Below are positions 45,353 to 54,780 of a stretch of 64,000 bases of DNA, piece by piece. The position numbers and the translations under genes were made by a program. Numbering within the stretch: the stretch's first letter is position 1; each line of letters starts with the position of its first letter. The notes under the pieces were generated by a model. That model was given only the letters and a program-made list of their open reading frames with translations. It was not told where the DNA came from and did not search any database. Where the stretch lies: NCBI RefSeq assembly GCF_028683135.1, contig NZ_JAJUBB010000008.1, positions 124,001 through 188,000 of the forward strand, read 5' to 3'. The DNA comes from Enterovibrio qingdaonensis (GTDB lineage: Bacteria; Pseudomonadota; Gammaproteobacteria; Enterobacterales; Vibrionaceae).

Positions 45353-45925
45353 TTATCGGGAAGCGACGCGAGGAAAGCGTTGTTCACTTTCCATCATGTT
45401 TAATTGCATCAAAACTTCTTCTGCCCATGTCAGCCAAGCTTCTTTTTGCAAGATGTTGCGTCGCAATGTCAGACGCTCAAGGCGGCCTTCACGGGTCAGA
45501 ATGGCAGATTCGCTGTACTGACTTCGCTCGACATCACGATGTTGGCTCAGTTCAATGCGCGCTTCATCCATCAAGGCGTGCATGTGCTCTATCATCGGCG
45601 TAGCTTCGAAGATGCTGCATGTGAGAAGTTTTGCAGAAATCTCATCACGGTCGGTGGGGTGCTTGGCTGGCAGTAAAAACCATTCATAGAGGCTTTGTCT
45701 GCCAATCTCAGTAATGGAATAGACTTTACGGTCCGGTTTTCCATCTTGAGGTTCCAGTCGACAACTAACCGCGCCTTGATCGGCAAGCTTATTCAATTCT
45801 CGATAAACTTGTTGATGACTGGCTTTCCAAAAGTGTCCGATAGCGTTAGAAAACTCTTTGGTTATATCGTAACCCGTTGCGTCTCGGTGGCTAAGCACCG
45901 TCAAAATTACGTGTGGTAGTGACAT
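45353..45925 (-). CDS. aphA: PadR-family master regulator AphA
   Basis: Low-cell-density quorum-sensing regulator of vibrios; in V. cholerae it also activates the virulence cascade with AphB. 190 aa from ATG 45923-45925. The N-terminal winged helix (MSLPHVILTVLSHRDATGYD, then FWKASHQQVYRELNKLADQG) is nearly the V. cholerae AphA sequence as I remember it (179 aa). The C-terminal coiled-coil dimer domain includes LERLTLRRNILQKEAWLTWAEEVL. The same frame stays open for 31 codons upstream to a GTG at 46018, which I treat as leader. A LuxR/HapR-like operator is about 240 bp upstream. Confidence 0.93.
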   Translation of the reverse strand: MSLPHVILTVLSHRDATGYDITKEFSNAIGHFWKASHQQVYRELNKLADQGAVSCRLEPQDGKPDRKVYSITEIGRQSLYEWFLLPAKHPTDRDEISAKLLTCSIFEATPMIEHMHALMDEARIELSQHRDVERSQYSESAILTREGRLERLTLRRNILQKEAWLTWAEEVLMQLNMMESEQRFPRVASR

Positions 45926-46164
45926 CTCTTCTATCCAAAATCGTAAAAGGCGATCCGTTGCCCGGGGATGTCGCTCTGCGGCGAGTATTTTGTTCCACTG
46001 CTCAGGGAGGATCGACACGCCGTTACCTATTGAGCGTTAACCATGCCAACAAACACCTAATCTTAAGGTGCAAAGGGTTAACGTAATGAATAACAAAGCG
46101 ATTAGTTATATTCGATGCTGTCTGCTCAAAGTGGCATAGCCAGCTTAATGTTGCAGAACAACAT

Positions 46165-46182
46165 ATTAATAACATTATCAAT
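46165..46182. promoter_or_regulatory. LuxR/HapR/SmcR-type operator upstream of aphA
   Basis: On the minus strand ATTGATAA-TG-TTATTAAT; the halves ATTGATAA and TTATTAAT are 7/8 complementary and fit the core of the vibrio master regulator consensus TTATTGATAAnnTTATCAATAA. HapR is known to repress aphA from such a site in V. cholerae. Confidence 0.8.
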
Positions 46183-46213
46183 GCAACCACAATTGAAAAA
46201 GCATTAAAGAGAC

Positions 46214-46240
46214 AAAAAAGGCCGCAACATGGCGACCTTT
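46214..46240 (-). terminator. Terminator after ppc
   Basis: AAAGGCCGC / GCGACCTTT stem around AACATG with a plus-strand A-run. The one mismatch is a G-U pair on the minus-strand transcript, which supports a function for ppc. Confidence 0.7.
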
Positions 46241-46264
46241 CTTATTTTTGAACCGATTTCTCAC

Positions 46265-48895
46265 TTATCCGGTGTTACGCATACCTGCTGCAATACCCGC
46301 AATTGTCACCATCAATGCATCATCAAGCGGTGTATGCTCTTCTTCTGACGCACGAGTACGGTGAAGTAGCTCAGCTTGTAGCATGTTGAGAGGCTCAACA
46401 TAGATATTACGTAGACGAATGGCTTCGGCACCCCACGGGTTTTGTTCCATCAGGTGATCGCTATTTTCGACCATTAGCACCGCTTTGATGTCCTGTGCCA
46501 GGCGTGTGCGAAGTTGCTCACCCAACGGCCATAACTCTTCGGCAACCAGTTGCTCGTCATAGTATTTAGAAATCGAGGCATTGGACTTGATGTAAACCAT
46601 TTCAAGCATGCCCAGACGGGTAGAGAAGAATGGCCATTCACGGCACATCTCTTCCAATTGCTTCAGGTGACCGTGGTCAATAGAGAATTGGATTGCCTGA
46701 CCTGCACCCAGCCATGCTGGCAGTAGAAGACGGTTTTGACTCCATGCGAAAATCCATGGGATAGCACGTAGGCTTTCTACGCCGCCATTTGGGTTTCGCT
46801 TCGATGGACGAGAGCCCAATGGCAGTTTACCCAGTTCCAATTCAGGGGTAGCTGAACGGAAGTACGGCACGAAGTCTTTATTGCCGCGCACAATGTCGCG
46901 GTAGGCTTCGCAAGACACTTCGCTCAACGTTTCCATCAGATCGCGCCATTCTTGTTTTGGCTCTGGTGGCGGTAACAGGTTCGCTTCCAAAATCGCACTG
47001 GCGTATAGGTTGAGGCTATTGATGGCCACATCTGGCAAGCCGAGCTTAAAGCGGATCATTTCACCTTGCTCTGTCACACGCAGGCCACCTTTCAGGCTGC
47101 GAGGTGGCTGAGAAAGTAATGCTGCGTGTGCTGGTGCACCACCGCGACCAATGGAACCGCCACGGCCATGGAACAGCACCAGATCCACACCTTGTTCTTC
47201 ACAAAGACCTACCAGTGATTCCATTGCTTGATACTGTGCCCAGCCTGCTGCCATAACGCCAGCATCTTTCGCCGAGTCAGAGTAACCAATCATGACCATT
47301 TGGAAGTTCTGAATGAAGCCACGGTACCAGTCGATGTTCAGCAATTGGCGGATAACGGCTTCTGCGTTGTTCAAATCATCAAGTGTTTCGAACAGTGGAC
47401 ATACGTCCATGCGGAACGGACAGCCCGCTTCTTTAAGAAGCAGGTGCACTGCCAGAACATCGGACGCTGTGCGTGCCATAGAGATGACATAAGCACCGAG
47501 GGCTTCACGTGGCTGCTCTGCCACAATACGACAAGTATCCAGGACTTCCTGAACCTCATCAGACGGCTCCCAATCACGTGGCAATAGCGGACGTTTTGAG
47601 CTCAGCTCACGGATAAGGAACGCTTGCTTGTCTTGCTCACTCCATTGGCCGTAATCGCCCATGCCTAGAGTACGAGTGACTTCTGATAGCACATTCGCGT
47701 GGCGAGTGCTCTCCTGACGGATATCCAGTTTAATCAGGTTCACGCCGAAGGTGCGAATGCGTCGCAGGGTATCGAGCAGCAAGCCATCTGCGATGATGCC
47801 CATGCCGCACTCATGCAGAGATTGGTAACACGCATGCAGCGGTGTCCAGAGTTGGTCTGCATGGGTCAGAATATCTTTGTTATCTGCACGTTGGCCTTTG
47901 ATTTTTTCATCGAGGTAATCCAACGTGTTGTTCAGTGTTTTACGCAGTGATTTTAATATCGCACGGTAAGGTTCGTGTTCATCACCAGCCATGGCGCGCA
48001 CAACGTCATTACAGCGCGTCATTGAAAGTTCACTGATAAGCTCTTGCAGATCGCCAAGGTAGAGGTCGGCGGCTTTCCAGCGAGAAAGCAGCAGCACTTC
48101 GCGTGTAACGTCAGACGTCACGAATGGGTTACCGTCACGGTCACCACCCATCCAGCTTGAAATCTGAATTGGAGCCGCTTCAATCGGCAGACCACGGCCT
48201 AAATGGTGGTTCAGCTTTTGATCGAATTGGCGCAGGAATTCAGGGACGGCTTGCCATAAGCTGTTTTCAATAACCGCATATCCCCACTTCGCCTCATCTA
48301 ATGGGCTAGGGCGCTGTTGGCGGATAACGTCTGAATGCCATGCTTGCGCGATGAGCTGCTCAAGTCGAAGCTCAGCTTTGCTTCGCTCACTTGTAGACAG
48401 GTCGCTAAGCTCCAGCTTCGACAGGCATTTGTTGATTTGAACGAGCTTATGAATGGTGGTACGACGCGCAATTTCTGTTGGGTGCGCAGTCAAAACAAGC
48501 TCGATTTTTAGATCGTTTACGGCTTTATCTGTGTCTGTCGGCGAAACATCGTTTCCTTTCAGACGCATAAACAAATCGTCTATCGAGTCAGGGTTACACA
48601 CAGACTCTTCGCAGTGGCGAGATACAGAGTGGTATTGCTCGGCGATATTGGTCAGATTCAAAAACTGACTGAATGCACGTGCAACCGGTAACATCTGGTC
48701 ATTTGGCAGGTTTTGCAGGACATCGATCAATTTCTCATGATCGTCTTTATTGCCTGCTGAAGCAGATTTAGAGAGCTTACGGATCTCTTCTACTTTCGCC
48801 AGTAATGCGTCACCATGGGCATCTTTAATCGTGTTACCCAGCAAGTGACCTAGCATACTGACATTACTCTTCAGAGCGTCGTACTTGTCATTCAT
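46265..48895 (-). CDS. ppc: Phosphoenolpyruvate carboxylase
   Basis: Anaplerotic fixation of bicarbonate onto PEP to give oxaloacetate. 876 aa from ATG 48893-48895 ([15 protein letters not shown]); E. coli 883. The catalytic His segment [12 protein letters not shown] (about 137), the glycine loop [14 protein letters not shown], the [12 protein letters not shown] segment, and the C terminus ending in MRNTG (the invariant NTG) are intact. The in-frame ATG at 48928 lacks support. Ppc is followed by aphA on the same strand, as in V. cholerae from memory. Confidence 0.97.
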   Translation of the reverse strand: MNDKYDALKSNVSMLGHLLGNTIKDAHGDALLAKVEEIRKLSKSASAGNKDDHEKLIDVLQNLPNDQMLPVARAFSQFLNLTNIAEQYHSVSRHCEESVCNPDSIDDLFMRLKGNDVSPTDTDKAVNDLKIELVLTAHPTEIARRTTIHKLVQINKCLSKLELSDLSTSERSKAELRLEQLIAQAWHSDVIRQQRPSPLDEAKWGYAVIENSLWQAVPEFLRQFDQKLNHHLGRGLPIEAAPIQISSWMGGDRDGNPFVTSDVTREVLLLSRWKAADLYLGDLQELISELSMTRCNDVVRAMAGDEHEPYRAILKSLRKTLNNTLDYLDEKIKGQRADNKDILTHADQLWTPLHACYQSLHECGMGIIADGLLLDTLRRIRTFGVNLIKLDIRQESTRHANVLSEVTRTLGMGDYGQWSEQDKQAFLIRELSSKRPLLPRDWEPSDEVQEVLDTCRIVAEQPREALGAYVISMARTASDVLAVHLLLKEAGCPFRMDVCPLFETLDDLNNAEAVIRQLLNIDWYRGFIQNFQMVMIGYSDSAKDAGVMAAGWAQYQAMESLVGLCEEQGVDLVLFHGRGGSIGRGGAPAHAALLSQPPRSLKGGLRVTEQGEMIRFKLGLPDVAINSLNLYASAILEANLLPPPEPKQEWRDLMETLSEVSCEAYRDIVRGNKDFVPYFRSATPELELGKLPLGSRPSKRNPNGGVESLRAIPWIFAWSQNRLLLPAWLGAGQAIQFSIDHGHLKQLEEMCREWPFFSTRLGMLEMVYIKSNASISKYYDEQLVAEELWPLGEQLRTRLAQDIKAVLMVENSDHLMEQNPWGAEAIRLRNIYVEPLNMLQAELLHRTRASEEEHTPLDDALMVTIAGIAAGMRNTG

Positions 48896-48997
48896 AATGC
48901 GTCCGTTTCGTAACTTTGTTACATCCAAATTGCAATCTTAACGGCTCAATCTAGCCAATTACTGCCCCTTTGGTCAATCGTCCTTGTAGATATAGTT

Positions 48998-49059
48998 TTG
49001 TAATTTCGCTCGCATCCCTTGATAGCACTGGTGTAGGGCGGGATGTAACAAAATTACAA
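48998..49059. repeat. 62-bp imperfect inverted repeat in the ppc-argC gap
   Basis: TTGTAATTT (48998-49006) and CATCCC (49013-49018) pair with GGGATG (49040-49045) and AAATTACAA (49051-49059); the 5-6 nt between the paired blocks do not match. Function unknown; could be a regulator site pair. Confidence 0.55.
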
Positions 49060-49126
49060 TGTATCACGTTACCTTACCCCTTTTTATAAGGTGTCAGTAC
49101 TGCGTCGGTTTATTTTGTCTTTGTTA

Positions 49127-49191
49127 TTGACATTAGTCATTTATAACGTTAAAAAACACATATAAATTCATTTTATATGAATAAAAATAAA
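49127..49191 (+). promoter_or_regulatory. argC promoter with two ARG boxes (ArgR operator)
   Basis: TTGACA (49127-49132), 17 bp, TAAAAA (49150-49155). Two ARG-box-like 14-mers, CACATATAAATTCA (49157-49170) and TGAATAAAAATAAA (49178-49191), compare with TGAATAAAAATTCA and are 21 bp apart centre to centre, the spacing of E. coli paired ARG boxes. Together they suggest repression by ArgR-arginine. Confidence 0.65.
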
Positions 49192-49366
49192 AAATAGCTC
49201 ATGGAAGCAGAGAGCAGGTACGATATCAAGATGGACACGTTTTCAACATCCCTTCATCAACGACGACGCCGACGTTAATCATTAACGTTGGGTATTTCGT
49301 GCCCTCCCGCAGCTGAGCAAGCTGAATGCATCATCATTCACCATTGAACAATAAAACGGATTTTTC

Positions 49367-50374
49367 ATGCTAAAGACAGTGATCGTCGGTGCCAGTGGCT
49401 ATACAGGTGCTGAGCTGACCAAAATGGTTCATCTTCATCCTGAGCTTGTATTGAGTGGATTGTATGTGTCTGAAAACAGTGCAGATGCAAACACACCCAT
49501 CAGTGATCTTCATGGCTCCCTAAAAGGACTGGTCGATCTCCCGCTTCAACCCCTTAAAGACATCGCTTCTGTTGCCAAATCAGCGGACGTGGTGTTTTTG
49601 GCAACCGCTCATGAAGTGAGCCACGATATTGCACCGACGTTTTTAGCCGAAGGTTGTAAAGTGTTTGACCTGTCAGGTGCATTCCGCGTTCAGTCTGACA
49701 GCTTCTACACCGACTACTACGGCTTTGCGCATCAACATGGCGAGTGGCTTGAAAAAGCGGTTTACGGTCTTGCAGAGTGGAATGATAAGGCGATTGCTAC
49801 CGCAGACTTGATTGCGGTTCCTGGCTGTTATCCAACCGCGTCACAGTTAGCACTGAAACCTCTCATTGATGCTGGCTTGCTTGATCTTAACCAATGGCCC
49901 GTCATTAATGCAGTGAGCGGCGTATCAGGTGCTGGACGCAAAGCGTCGATGACCAACAGCTTTTGCGAAGTCAGCCTTCATGCTTACGGTGTATTCACGC
50001 ATCGTCATCAACCAGAAATCGCCGCGCATTTGGGCTGCGATGTCATTTTCACCCCGCACCTTGGCAATTTCAAACGTGGCATTCTCGCGACCATTACGGC
50101 CAAGCTAGCCGATGACGTAGATGTCGATCAGGTGACAGATGTACTCACTGCAGCATACGCAGATAAGGTATTCGTCCGCCCATTAGGCGCAGGGCAAAGT
50201 GCCAAACTGCAATCGGTGCAAAACACGGGCTTTTGCGACATCGGCTGGTCTGTAAGCGGCCAGCACATCATTTTAACCTCAGCAATTGATAACCTGCTTA
50301 AAGGTGCTGCAAGCCAAGCGATGCAGTGCGTGAACATCCGTTTCGGTTTCCCTGTTTTAACGGCCATTGTGTAG
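49367..50374 (+). CDS. argC: N-acetyl-gamma-glutamyl-phosphate reductase
   Basis: Third step of arginine synthesis: NADPH-dependent reduction of N-acetylglutamyl phosphate to the semialdehyde. 335 aa (E. coli 334). N-terminal [13 protein letters not shown] nucleotide loop, and the catalytic cysteine in [16 protein letters not shown] (about 154). First gene of the operon argC-argB-argG-argH(A), followed after 10 bp by argB. Confidence 0.96.
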   Translation: MLKTVIVGASGYTGAELTKMVHLHPELVLSGLYVSENSADANTPISDLHGSLKGLVDLPLQPLKDIASVAKSADVVFLATAHEVSHDIAPTFLAEGCKVFDLSGAFRVQSDSFYTDYYGFAHQHGEWLEKAVYGLAEWNDKAIATADLIAVPGCYPTASQLALKPLIDAGLLDLNQWPVINAVSGVSGAGRKASMTNSFCEVSLHAYGVFTHRHQPEIAAHLGCDVIFTPHLGNFKRGILATITAKLADDVDVDQVTDVLTAAYADKVFVRPLGAGQSAKLQSVQNTGFCDIGWSVSGQHIILTSAIDNLLKGAASQAMQCVNIRFGFPVLTAIV

Positions 50375-50384
50375 GAGTGTGTTC

Positions 50385-51164
50385 ATGAGTTTACGTCCTT
50401 TAGTCGTCAAGTTGGGTGGTGCAGCCCTCTCTTGCACAGAAACACTGGAAAAACTGTTCAGTGCGGTTAGCGAATATAAAGATTCGGCGCATCGAGAATT
50501 AGTGATTGTTCACGGTGGTGGCTATTTAGTTGACGACCTGATGAAAGCGTTGAACCTAAACGTCGAGAAAAAACAGGGGCTGCGCGTCACGCCAAAAGAT
50601 CAAATCAATGTGGTTGCGGGCGCGTTAGCAGGTACAGCGAACAAGCTACTGCAAGGCGAAGCAATCAAAAGTGGTATCAACGCAGTCGGCCTGAGCCTTG
50701 CGGACGGTGGCCTTTGCAAGGTTGAACAGCTTGACCCTGTATTGGGCAATGTAGGTAAAGCCTCTCCGGGGGATTCTGCGGTACTGCAAGCCATATTGGC
50801 AACAGGCGCAGTGCCAATCATCAGCTCTATCGGTATCGATGGTGAAGGTGAGTTGATGAACGTGAATGCTGATCAAGCTGCCGTGGCAGTGGCAGCAGCA
50901 CTAGACGCTGAGTTGGTTCTGCTCTCCGATGTGAGCGGGGTTTTAAATGGTAAAGGTAAACTGATGCCAACGCTGGATGAAAAGCTGGCGAAAGAATTGA
51001 TTGAAAGCGGCGTGATCACTGACGGCATGATCGTCAAAGTGAATGCGGCGTTTGATGCGGCGAAAGCCTTAGGAAGACCGATTGAAGTGGCGACGTGGCG
51101 TTACCCTGACAAGCTCGCGGAGCTTTTTAGCGGCGGCAACATCGGCACACGTTTTACCGTTTAA
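50385..51164 (+). CDS. argB: Acetylglutamate kinase
   Basis: Phosphorylates N-acetylglutamate, second step of arginine synthesis. 259 aa (E. coli 258), from ATG 50385 ([17 protein letters not shown]) with TAGGAG upstream. Amino-acid-kinase fold: KLGGAAL and the [13 protein letters not shown] phosphate-binding loop; the [14 protein letters not shown] segment near the C terminus is conserved. Short form without an N-terminal arginine-sensing helix, so probably not feedback inhibited. Confidence 0.96.
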   Translation: MSLRPLVVKLGGAALSCTETLEKLFSAVSEYKDSAHRELVIVHGGGYLVDDLMKALNLNVEKKQGLRVTPKDQINVVAGALAGTANKLLQGEAIKSGINAVGLSLADGGLCKVEQLDPVLGNVGKASPGDSAVLQAILATGAVPIISSIGIDGEGELMNVNADQAAVAVAAALDAELVLLSDVSGVLNGKGKLMPTLDEKLAKELIESGVITDGMIVKVNAAFDAAKALGRPIEVATWRYPDKLAELFSGGNIGTRFTV

Positions 51165-51226
51165 TTGAATTTTATAGTCGTTACCGCCTGTACTGACCGT
51201 CAGAGCGGTGAACAAGGAGAAGTGAC

Positions 51227-52438
51227 ATGAGCGATATCAAAAAGGTAGTACTTGCATACTCTGGCGGTCTGGATACGTCGGCGATCATTCCATGGCTGAA
51301 AGAAAACTATGACTGTGAAGTTGTGGCATTCGTGGCGGATGTAGGCCAGGGCGAAGAAGAGTTGGTCGGCATTGAAGAAAAAGCGATCGCATCAGGTGCG
51401 TCGGCATGTTACATCGCTGACCTGAAAGATGAGCTGGTGGCTGATTACATCTATCCAAGCCTGAAAACCGGTGCAGTGTACGAAGGCAAATACCTGTTGG
51501 GTACGTCAATGGCGCGTCCAATTATCGCAAAAGCGCAAGTGGAATGCGCGCTGGAAGTCGGTGCAGATGCGCTGTGTCACGGCTGTACCGGCAAAGGTAA
51601 CGACCAAGTGCGTTTCGAAAGCGCGTTCGCAGCATTGGCACCGCAACTGAAAGTGATTGCACCTTGGCGTGAGTGGGATCTTCGCTCTCGTGAAGCACTG
51701 CTGGACTACTTGGCGGAGCGCAACATTCCATGTACGGCAAGCCTTGAGAAAATCTACAGCCGTGATGCAAACGCTTGGCATATTTCTACTGAAGGCGGTG
51801 TACTGGAAGATACATGGAACGCACCAAACGACTTGTGTTGGGTGTGGACGGTCGATCCTGAGCAAGCACCTGACCAATCAGAAACCGTTTCTTTACTGGT
51901 TGAGAAAGGCGAAGTCGTTGCTGTTGACGGCGAGCGCATGACGCCGTACCAAGTGCTGACCACGCTGAATGAAAAAGGCGCGCGTCACGGTGTTGGCCGT
52001 ATCGATATCGTTGAAAACCGTCTGGTGGGCATGAAATCTCGTGGCTGTTATGAAACGCCAGGGGGCACCATCATGATGGAAGCTTTGCGCGGTGTTGAGC
52101 AGCTTGTGTTGGACAAGGATTGCTTTGAGTTCCGTGAAGAGCTGGGTCTGAAAGCGTCTCACCTTATTTATGATGGCCGTTGGTTCACGCCACTGTGTAA
52201 ATCGATTCTTGCGGCTGCGGACACAATTGCAGAAGCGGTCACCGGTGAAGTAGTAGTGAAACTGTACAAAGGACACGCTACAGTAGTGCAGAAGCGCTCG
52301 ATCAACAGCCTGTACTCGGAAGAGTTTGCGACATTCGGTGAAGATGAAGTGTATGACCAAAGCCATGCTGGTGGCTTCATCCGCCTCTACTCGCTGTCGA
52401 GCCGTATTCGCGCGCTGAACGAGAAAAAACAAAAATAG
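51227..52438 (+). CDS. argG: Argininosuccinate synthase
   Basis: Joins citrulline and aspartate using ATP (to AMP and PPi). 403 aa. The N-terminal PP-loop [16 protein letters not shown] (about 9-24) and the [14 protein letters not shown] citrulline/aspartate-binding region are diagnostic for type 1 ArgG. 62 bp after argB, with AAGGAGAAG before the ATG. In E. coli argG lies outside the argCBH cluster; in vibrios it is within it. Confidence 0.97.
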   Translation: MSDIKKVVLAYSGGLDTSAIIPWLKENYDCEVVAFVADVGQGEEELVGIEEKAIASGASACYIADLKDELVADYIYPSLKTGAVYEGKYLLGTSMARPIIAKAQVECALEVGADALCHGCTGKGNDQVRFESAFAALAPQLKVIAPWREWDLRSREALLDYLAERNIPCTASLEKIYSRDANAWHISTEGGVLEDTWNAPNDLCWVWTVDPEQAPDQSETVSLLVEKGEVVAVDGERMTPYQVLTTLNEKGARHGVGRIDIVENRLVGMKSRGCYETPGGTIMMEALRGVEQLVLDKDCFEFREELGLKASHLIYDGRWFTPLCKSILAAADTIAEAVTGEVVVKLYKGHATVVQKRSINSLYSEEFATFGEDEVYDQSHAGGFIRLYSLSSRIRALNEKKQK

Positions 52439-52479
52439 ACAGCAGCTTGGAAGCAATAGAGTTTTAAGGAGAAGTACAT

Positions 52480-54357
52480 ATGGCGTTATGGGGCGGAAGG
52501 TTTAGTCAGGCAGCTGATACACGTTTTAAGCAGTTCAACGATTCGCTGCGTTTTGACTATCGCCTCGCGGAGCAGGACATTGTCGGTTCAATTGCATGGT
52601 CTAAAGCCCTGCGTTCCGTCGGTGTGCTGAGTGAGCAAGAGCAACAGCGTTTAGAGCTTGCGCTCAACGAAATCAAGCTGGCTGTGATGGAAGATCCAGA
52701 GCAGATCCTGCGCTCCGACGCCGAAGACATTCATAGCTGGGTGGAGCAGCAACTGATCGCCAAAGTTGGCGATTTGGGTAAAAAGCTGCACACCGGTCGT
52801 TCGCGTAACGATCAGGTCGCGACAGACCTAAAGTTGTGGTGTCGTCAGCAAGGCCAACAACTTCTCCTTGCACTCGACAAGCTGCAAAACCAAATGGTTC
52901 AGGTGGCGGCAGAAAACCAAACCACGGTGCTGCCGGGTTATACCCACCTTCAGCGTGCTCAGCCAGTGACGTTTGCGCACTGGTGCTTGGCGTACGTTGA
53001 AATGTTTGAACGTGATTATTCTCGTTTGAATGATGCACTGAGCCGACTCGATACGTGCCCGTTAGGCTCTGGTGCTTTGGCTGGTACGGCGTACCCGATT
53101 GACCGTGAAGCTCTGGCGCATAGCTTGGGTTTCCGTCGTGCAACCCGCAACAGCTTGGATTCAGTGTCCGACCGTGACCATGTGATGGAGCTGATGTCTG
53201 TTGCCTCAGTATCCATGCTGCACCTTTCTCGCATGGCAGAAGATCTGATTTTCTACAACTCAGGTGAATCAGGGTTTGTTGAGCTGGCGGATACGGTGAC
53301 ATCCGGCTCCTCGCTCATGCCACAAAAGAAAAACCCAGATGCACTGGAGCTTATTCGTGGTAAGACAGGCCGTGTTTACGGTGCCATGTCGGCGATGATG
53401 ATGACAGTGAAAGCACTTCCTCTTGCCTATAACAAGGACATGCAGGAAGACAAAGAAGGTCTGTTCGACGCGCTGGATACCTGGTTTGACTGTATTGAAA
53501 TGGCTGCACTTTGTTTTGATGGTATCAAGATAAACAAAGCGCGTACGCTGGAAGCGGCGATGCAAGGCTACTCGAATGCCACTGAACTTGCTGATTACCT
53601 TGTAGCTAAGGGTATTCCGTTCCGTGAAGCGCACCATATCGTGGGTGTTGCGGTGGTTGCTGCGATAGAAAAAGGCTGCGCGCTCGAAGAGATGTCGCTG
53701 GAAGAGATGAAGCAATTCTCTTCTGTGATAGATGAAGACGTGTATCCAATATTGACGATTGAGTCTTGTCTTGAAAAACGCTGTGCCCTCGGCGGAGTCG
53801 CCCCCAATCAGGTGGAGTACGCGATCAGTCAGGCTGAGAAGCGTCTAGAAAAACGTTACTCTCCGAGAGTGAAAGTGCGTGGTGCTCGCTTGACGGATCT
53901 CGATGCGATTGAAGGCATGGTGGTGTACTGGGCCGGTCTTGGTGAAAACCTGCCACGTGAGCGCAACGAATTGGTGCGTGATATTGGCTCATTTGCAGTA
54001 GCAGAACACCAAGGTGAAGTCACAGGTTGTGCCTCGCTATACGTATACGACTCCGGTTTAGCCGAAGTGCGTTCTCTGGGTGTGGAAGCCGGTTGGCAAG
54101 GTCAAGGGCAGGGCAGTGCAATTGTTGAGCACCTGCTGAAAAAAGCGCAGAACATGGCCATTAAGAAAGTGTTTGTGCTGACGCGTGTGCCGGAATTTTT
54201 TATGCAGCAAGGCTTTATTCCGACCTCTAAGTCACTGTTGCCTGAGAAGGTGATGAAAGACTGTGAGCGTTGTCCACGCTTACACGCGTGTGACGAAGTG
54301 GCGTTGGAGTTCACGTTTGATCAAGACAGATTGATTGCCAAGGTCAACGTGGCGTAA
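52480..54357 (+). CDS. argH: Fused argininosuccinate lyase / N-acetylglutamate synthase
   Basis: 625 aa; ordinary ArgH is about 457-460. Residues 1-about 460 are the lyase ([36 protein letters not shown], catalytic loop [19 protein letters not shown]). From about 467 a GNAT acetyltransferase domain is fused, with acetyl-CoA motif [16 protein letters not shown] and [12 protein letters not shown] near the end. This ArgH(A) fusion is known from Vibrio, Moritella and relatives, where the C-terminal domain supplies the first step of arginine synthesis in place of a separate argA. Last gene of the operon. Confidence 0.95.
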   Translation: MALWGGRFSQAADTRFKQFNDSLRFDYRLAEQDIVGSIAWSKALRSVGVLSEQEQQRLELALNEIKLAVMEDPEQILRSDAEDIHSWVEQQLIAKVGDLGKKLHTGRSRNDQVATDLKLWCRQQGQQLLLALDKLQNQMVQVAAENQTTVLPGYTHLQRAQPVTFAHWCLAYVEMFERDYSRLNDALSRLDTCPLGSGALAGTAYPIDREALAHSLGFRRATRNSLDSVSDRDHVMELMSVASVSMLHLSRMAEDLIFYNSGESGFVELADTVTSGSSLMPQKKNPDALELIRGKTGRVYGAMSAMMMTVKALPLAYNKDMQEDKEGLFDALDTWFDCIEMAALCFDGIKINKARTLEAAMQGYSNATELADYLVAKGIPFREAHHIVGVAVVAAIEKGCALEEMSLEEMKQFSSVIDEDVYPILTIESCLEKRCALGGVAPNQVEYAISQAEKRLEKRYSPRVKVRGARLTDLDAIEGMVVYWAGLGENLPRERNELVRDIGSFAVAEHQGEVTGCASLYVYDSGLAEVRSLGVEAGWQGQGQGSAIVEHLLKKAQNMAIKKVFVLTRVPEFFMQQGFIPTSKSLLPEKVMKDCERCPRLHACDEVALEFTFDQDRLIAKVNVA

Positions 54358-54388
54358 AGACAAGCCACATAAAAGACTCTCGATATTG

Positions 54389-54661
54389 CTAAGAACCGAC
54401 CTCTGGTCGGTTTTTTTTCGTCTCAGGTAACGGCTTTCTAAACGGCATAAGCACGAGATGGAGAGATAGCAAGAGCGCGCTGGCACCGGCGGCAAAGAGC
54501 AAGGAAATGGACTCGATAGACTTAGGCGTGTCACTGAATCCGACAAACCAAAGTGGCCAAAGGATGACATTCATGACGGCAAGCTGAACCATACAGCGCT
54601 TACAACGGCCAAGCTTGGCGCGAAGGGAAAGGGAGGCATCTTTGCAAAAACGGCAGCTCAT
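54389..54661 (-). CDS. DUF3624 domain-containing membrane protein
   Basis: 90 aa. Begins MSCRFCKDASLSLRAKLGRCKRCMVQLAV: two cysteine pairs (C3/C6 and C20/C23) that could bind a metal, followed by two transmembrane helices (about 30-42 and 51-72). Resembles the vibrio DUF3624 proteins; function unknown. Its last codons coincide with the argH terminator. Start ATG is the first codon, but no strong SD was seen. Confidence 0.7.
   Translation of the reverse strand: MSCRFCKDASLSLRAKLGRCKRCMVQLAVMNVILWPLWFVGFSDTPKSIESISLLFAAGASALLLSLHLVLMPFRKPLPETKKNRPEVGS
54394..54418 (+). terminator. Terminator after argH(A), inside the end of the DUF3624 gene
   Basis: AACCGACC TCT GGTCGGTT followed by a T-run on the plus strand. 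It occupies codons near the end of the convergent DUF3624 gene (54389-54661). Confidence 0.85.
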
Positions 54662-54711
54662 TGTTTCTCAGTCAGTTATTGAGTTACTACGATGAGCCTA
54701 CAAAGAAAAAA

Positions 54712-54730
54712 GCCCTCCGTAAAGGAGGGC
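54712..54730 (-). terminator. Terminator after the Lpd-like flavoprotein gene
   Basis: GCCCTCC GTAAA GGAGGGC with a plus-strand A-run to its left, hence a T-run on the minus strand; 51 bp past the stop of the minus-strand gene at 54781. Confidence 0.8.
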
Positions 54731-54780
54731 AAAGTGCAAGAGTTAAGGGGATTAACTGTTTGTGGAAAGTAATTATGGGA

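Larger units (their letters stand above)
45926..46264 (-). other. 339-bp aphA promoter and leader region
   Basis: No separate gene. Contains the ppc terminator (46214-46240), the HapR-like site (46165-46182), and a long leader before aphA. In other vibrios the aphA leader is a target of the Qrr sRNAs; I could not identify the pairing segment with certainty. Confidence 0.6.
48896..49366. other. 471-bp region between divergent ppc and argC
   Basis: No gene: argE, which lies here in E. coli and in vibrios I remember, is absent. The region holds a 62-bp imperfect inverted repeat (48998-49059), a TTGACA-17-TAAAAA promoter-like pair (49127-49155) and two ARG-box-like sites (49157-49191). The last 170 bp before argC contain no further clear signal. 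Confidence 0.65.
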
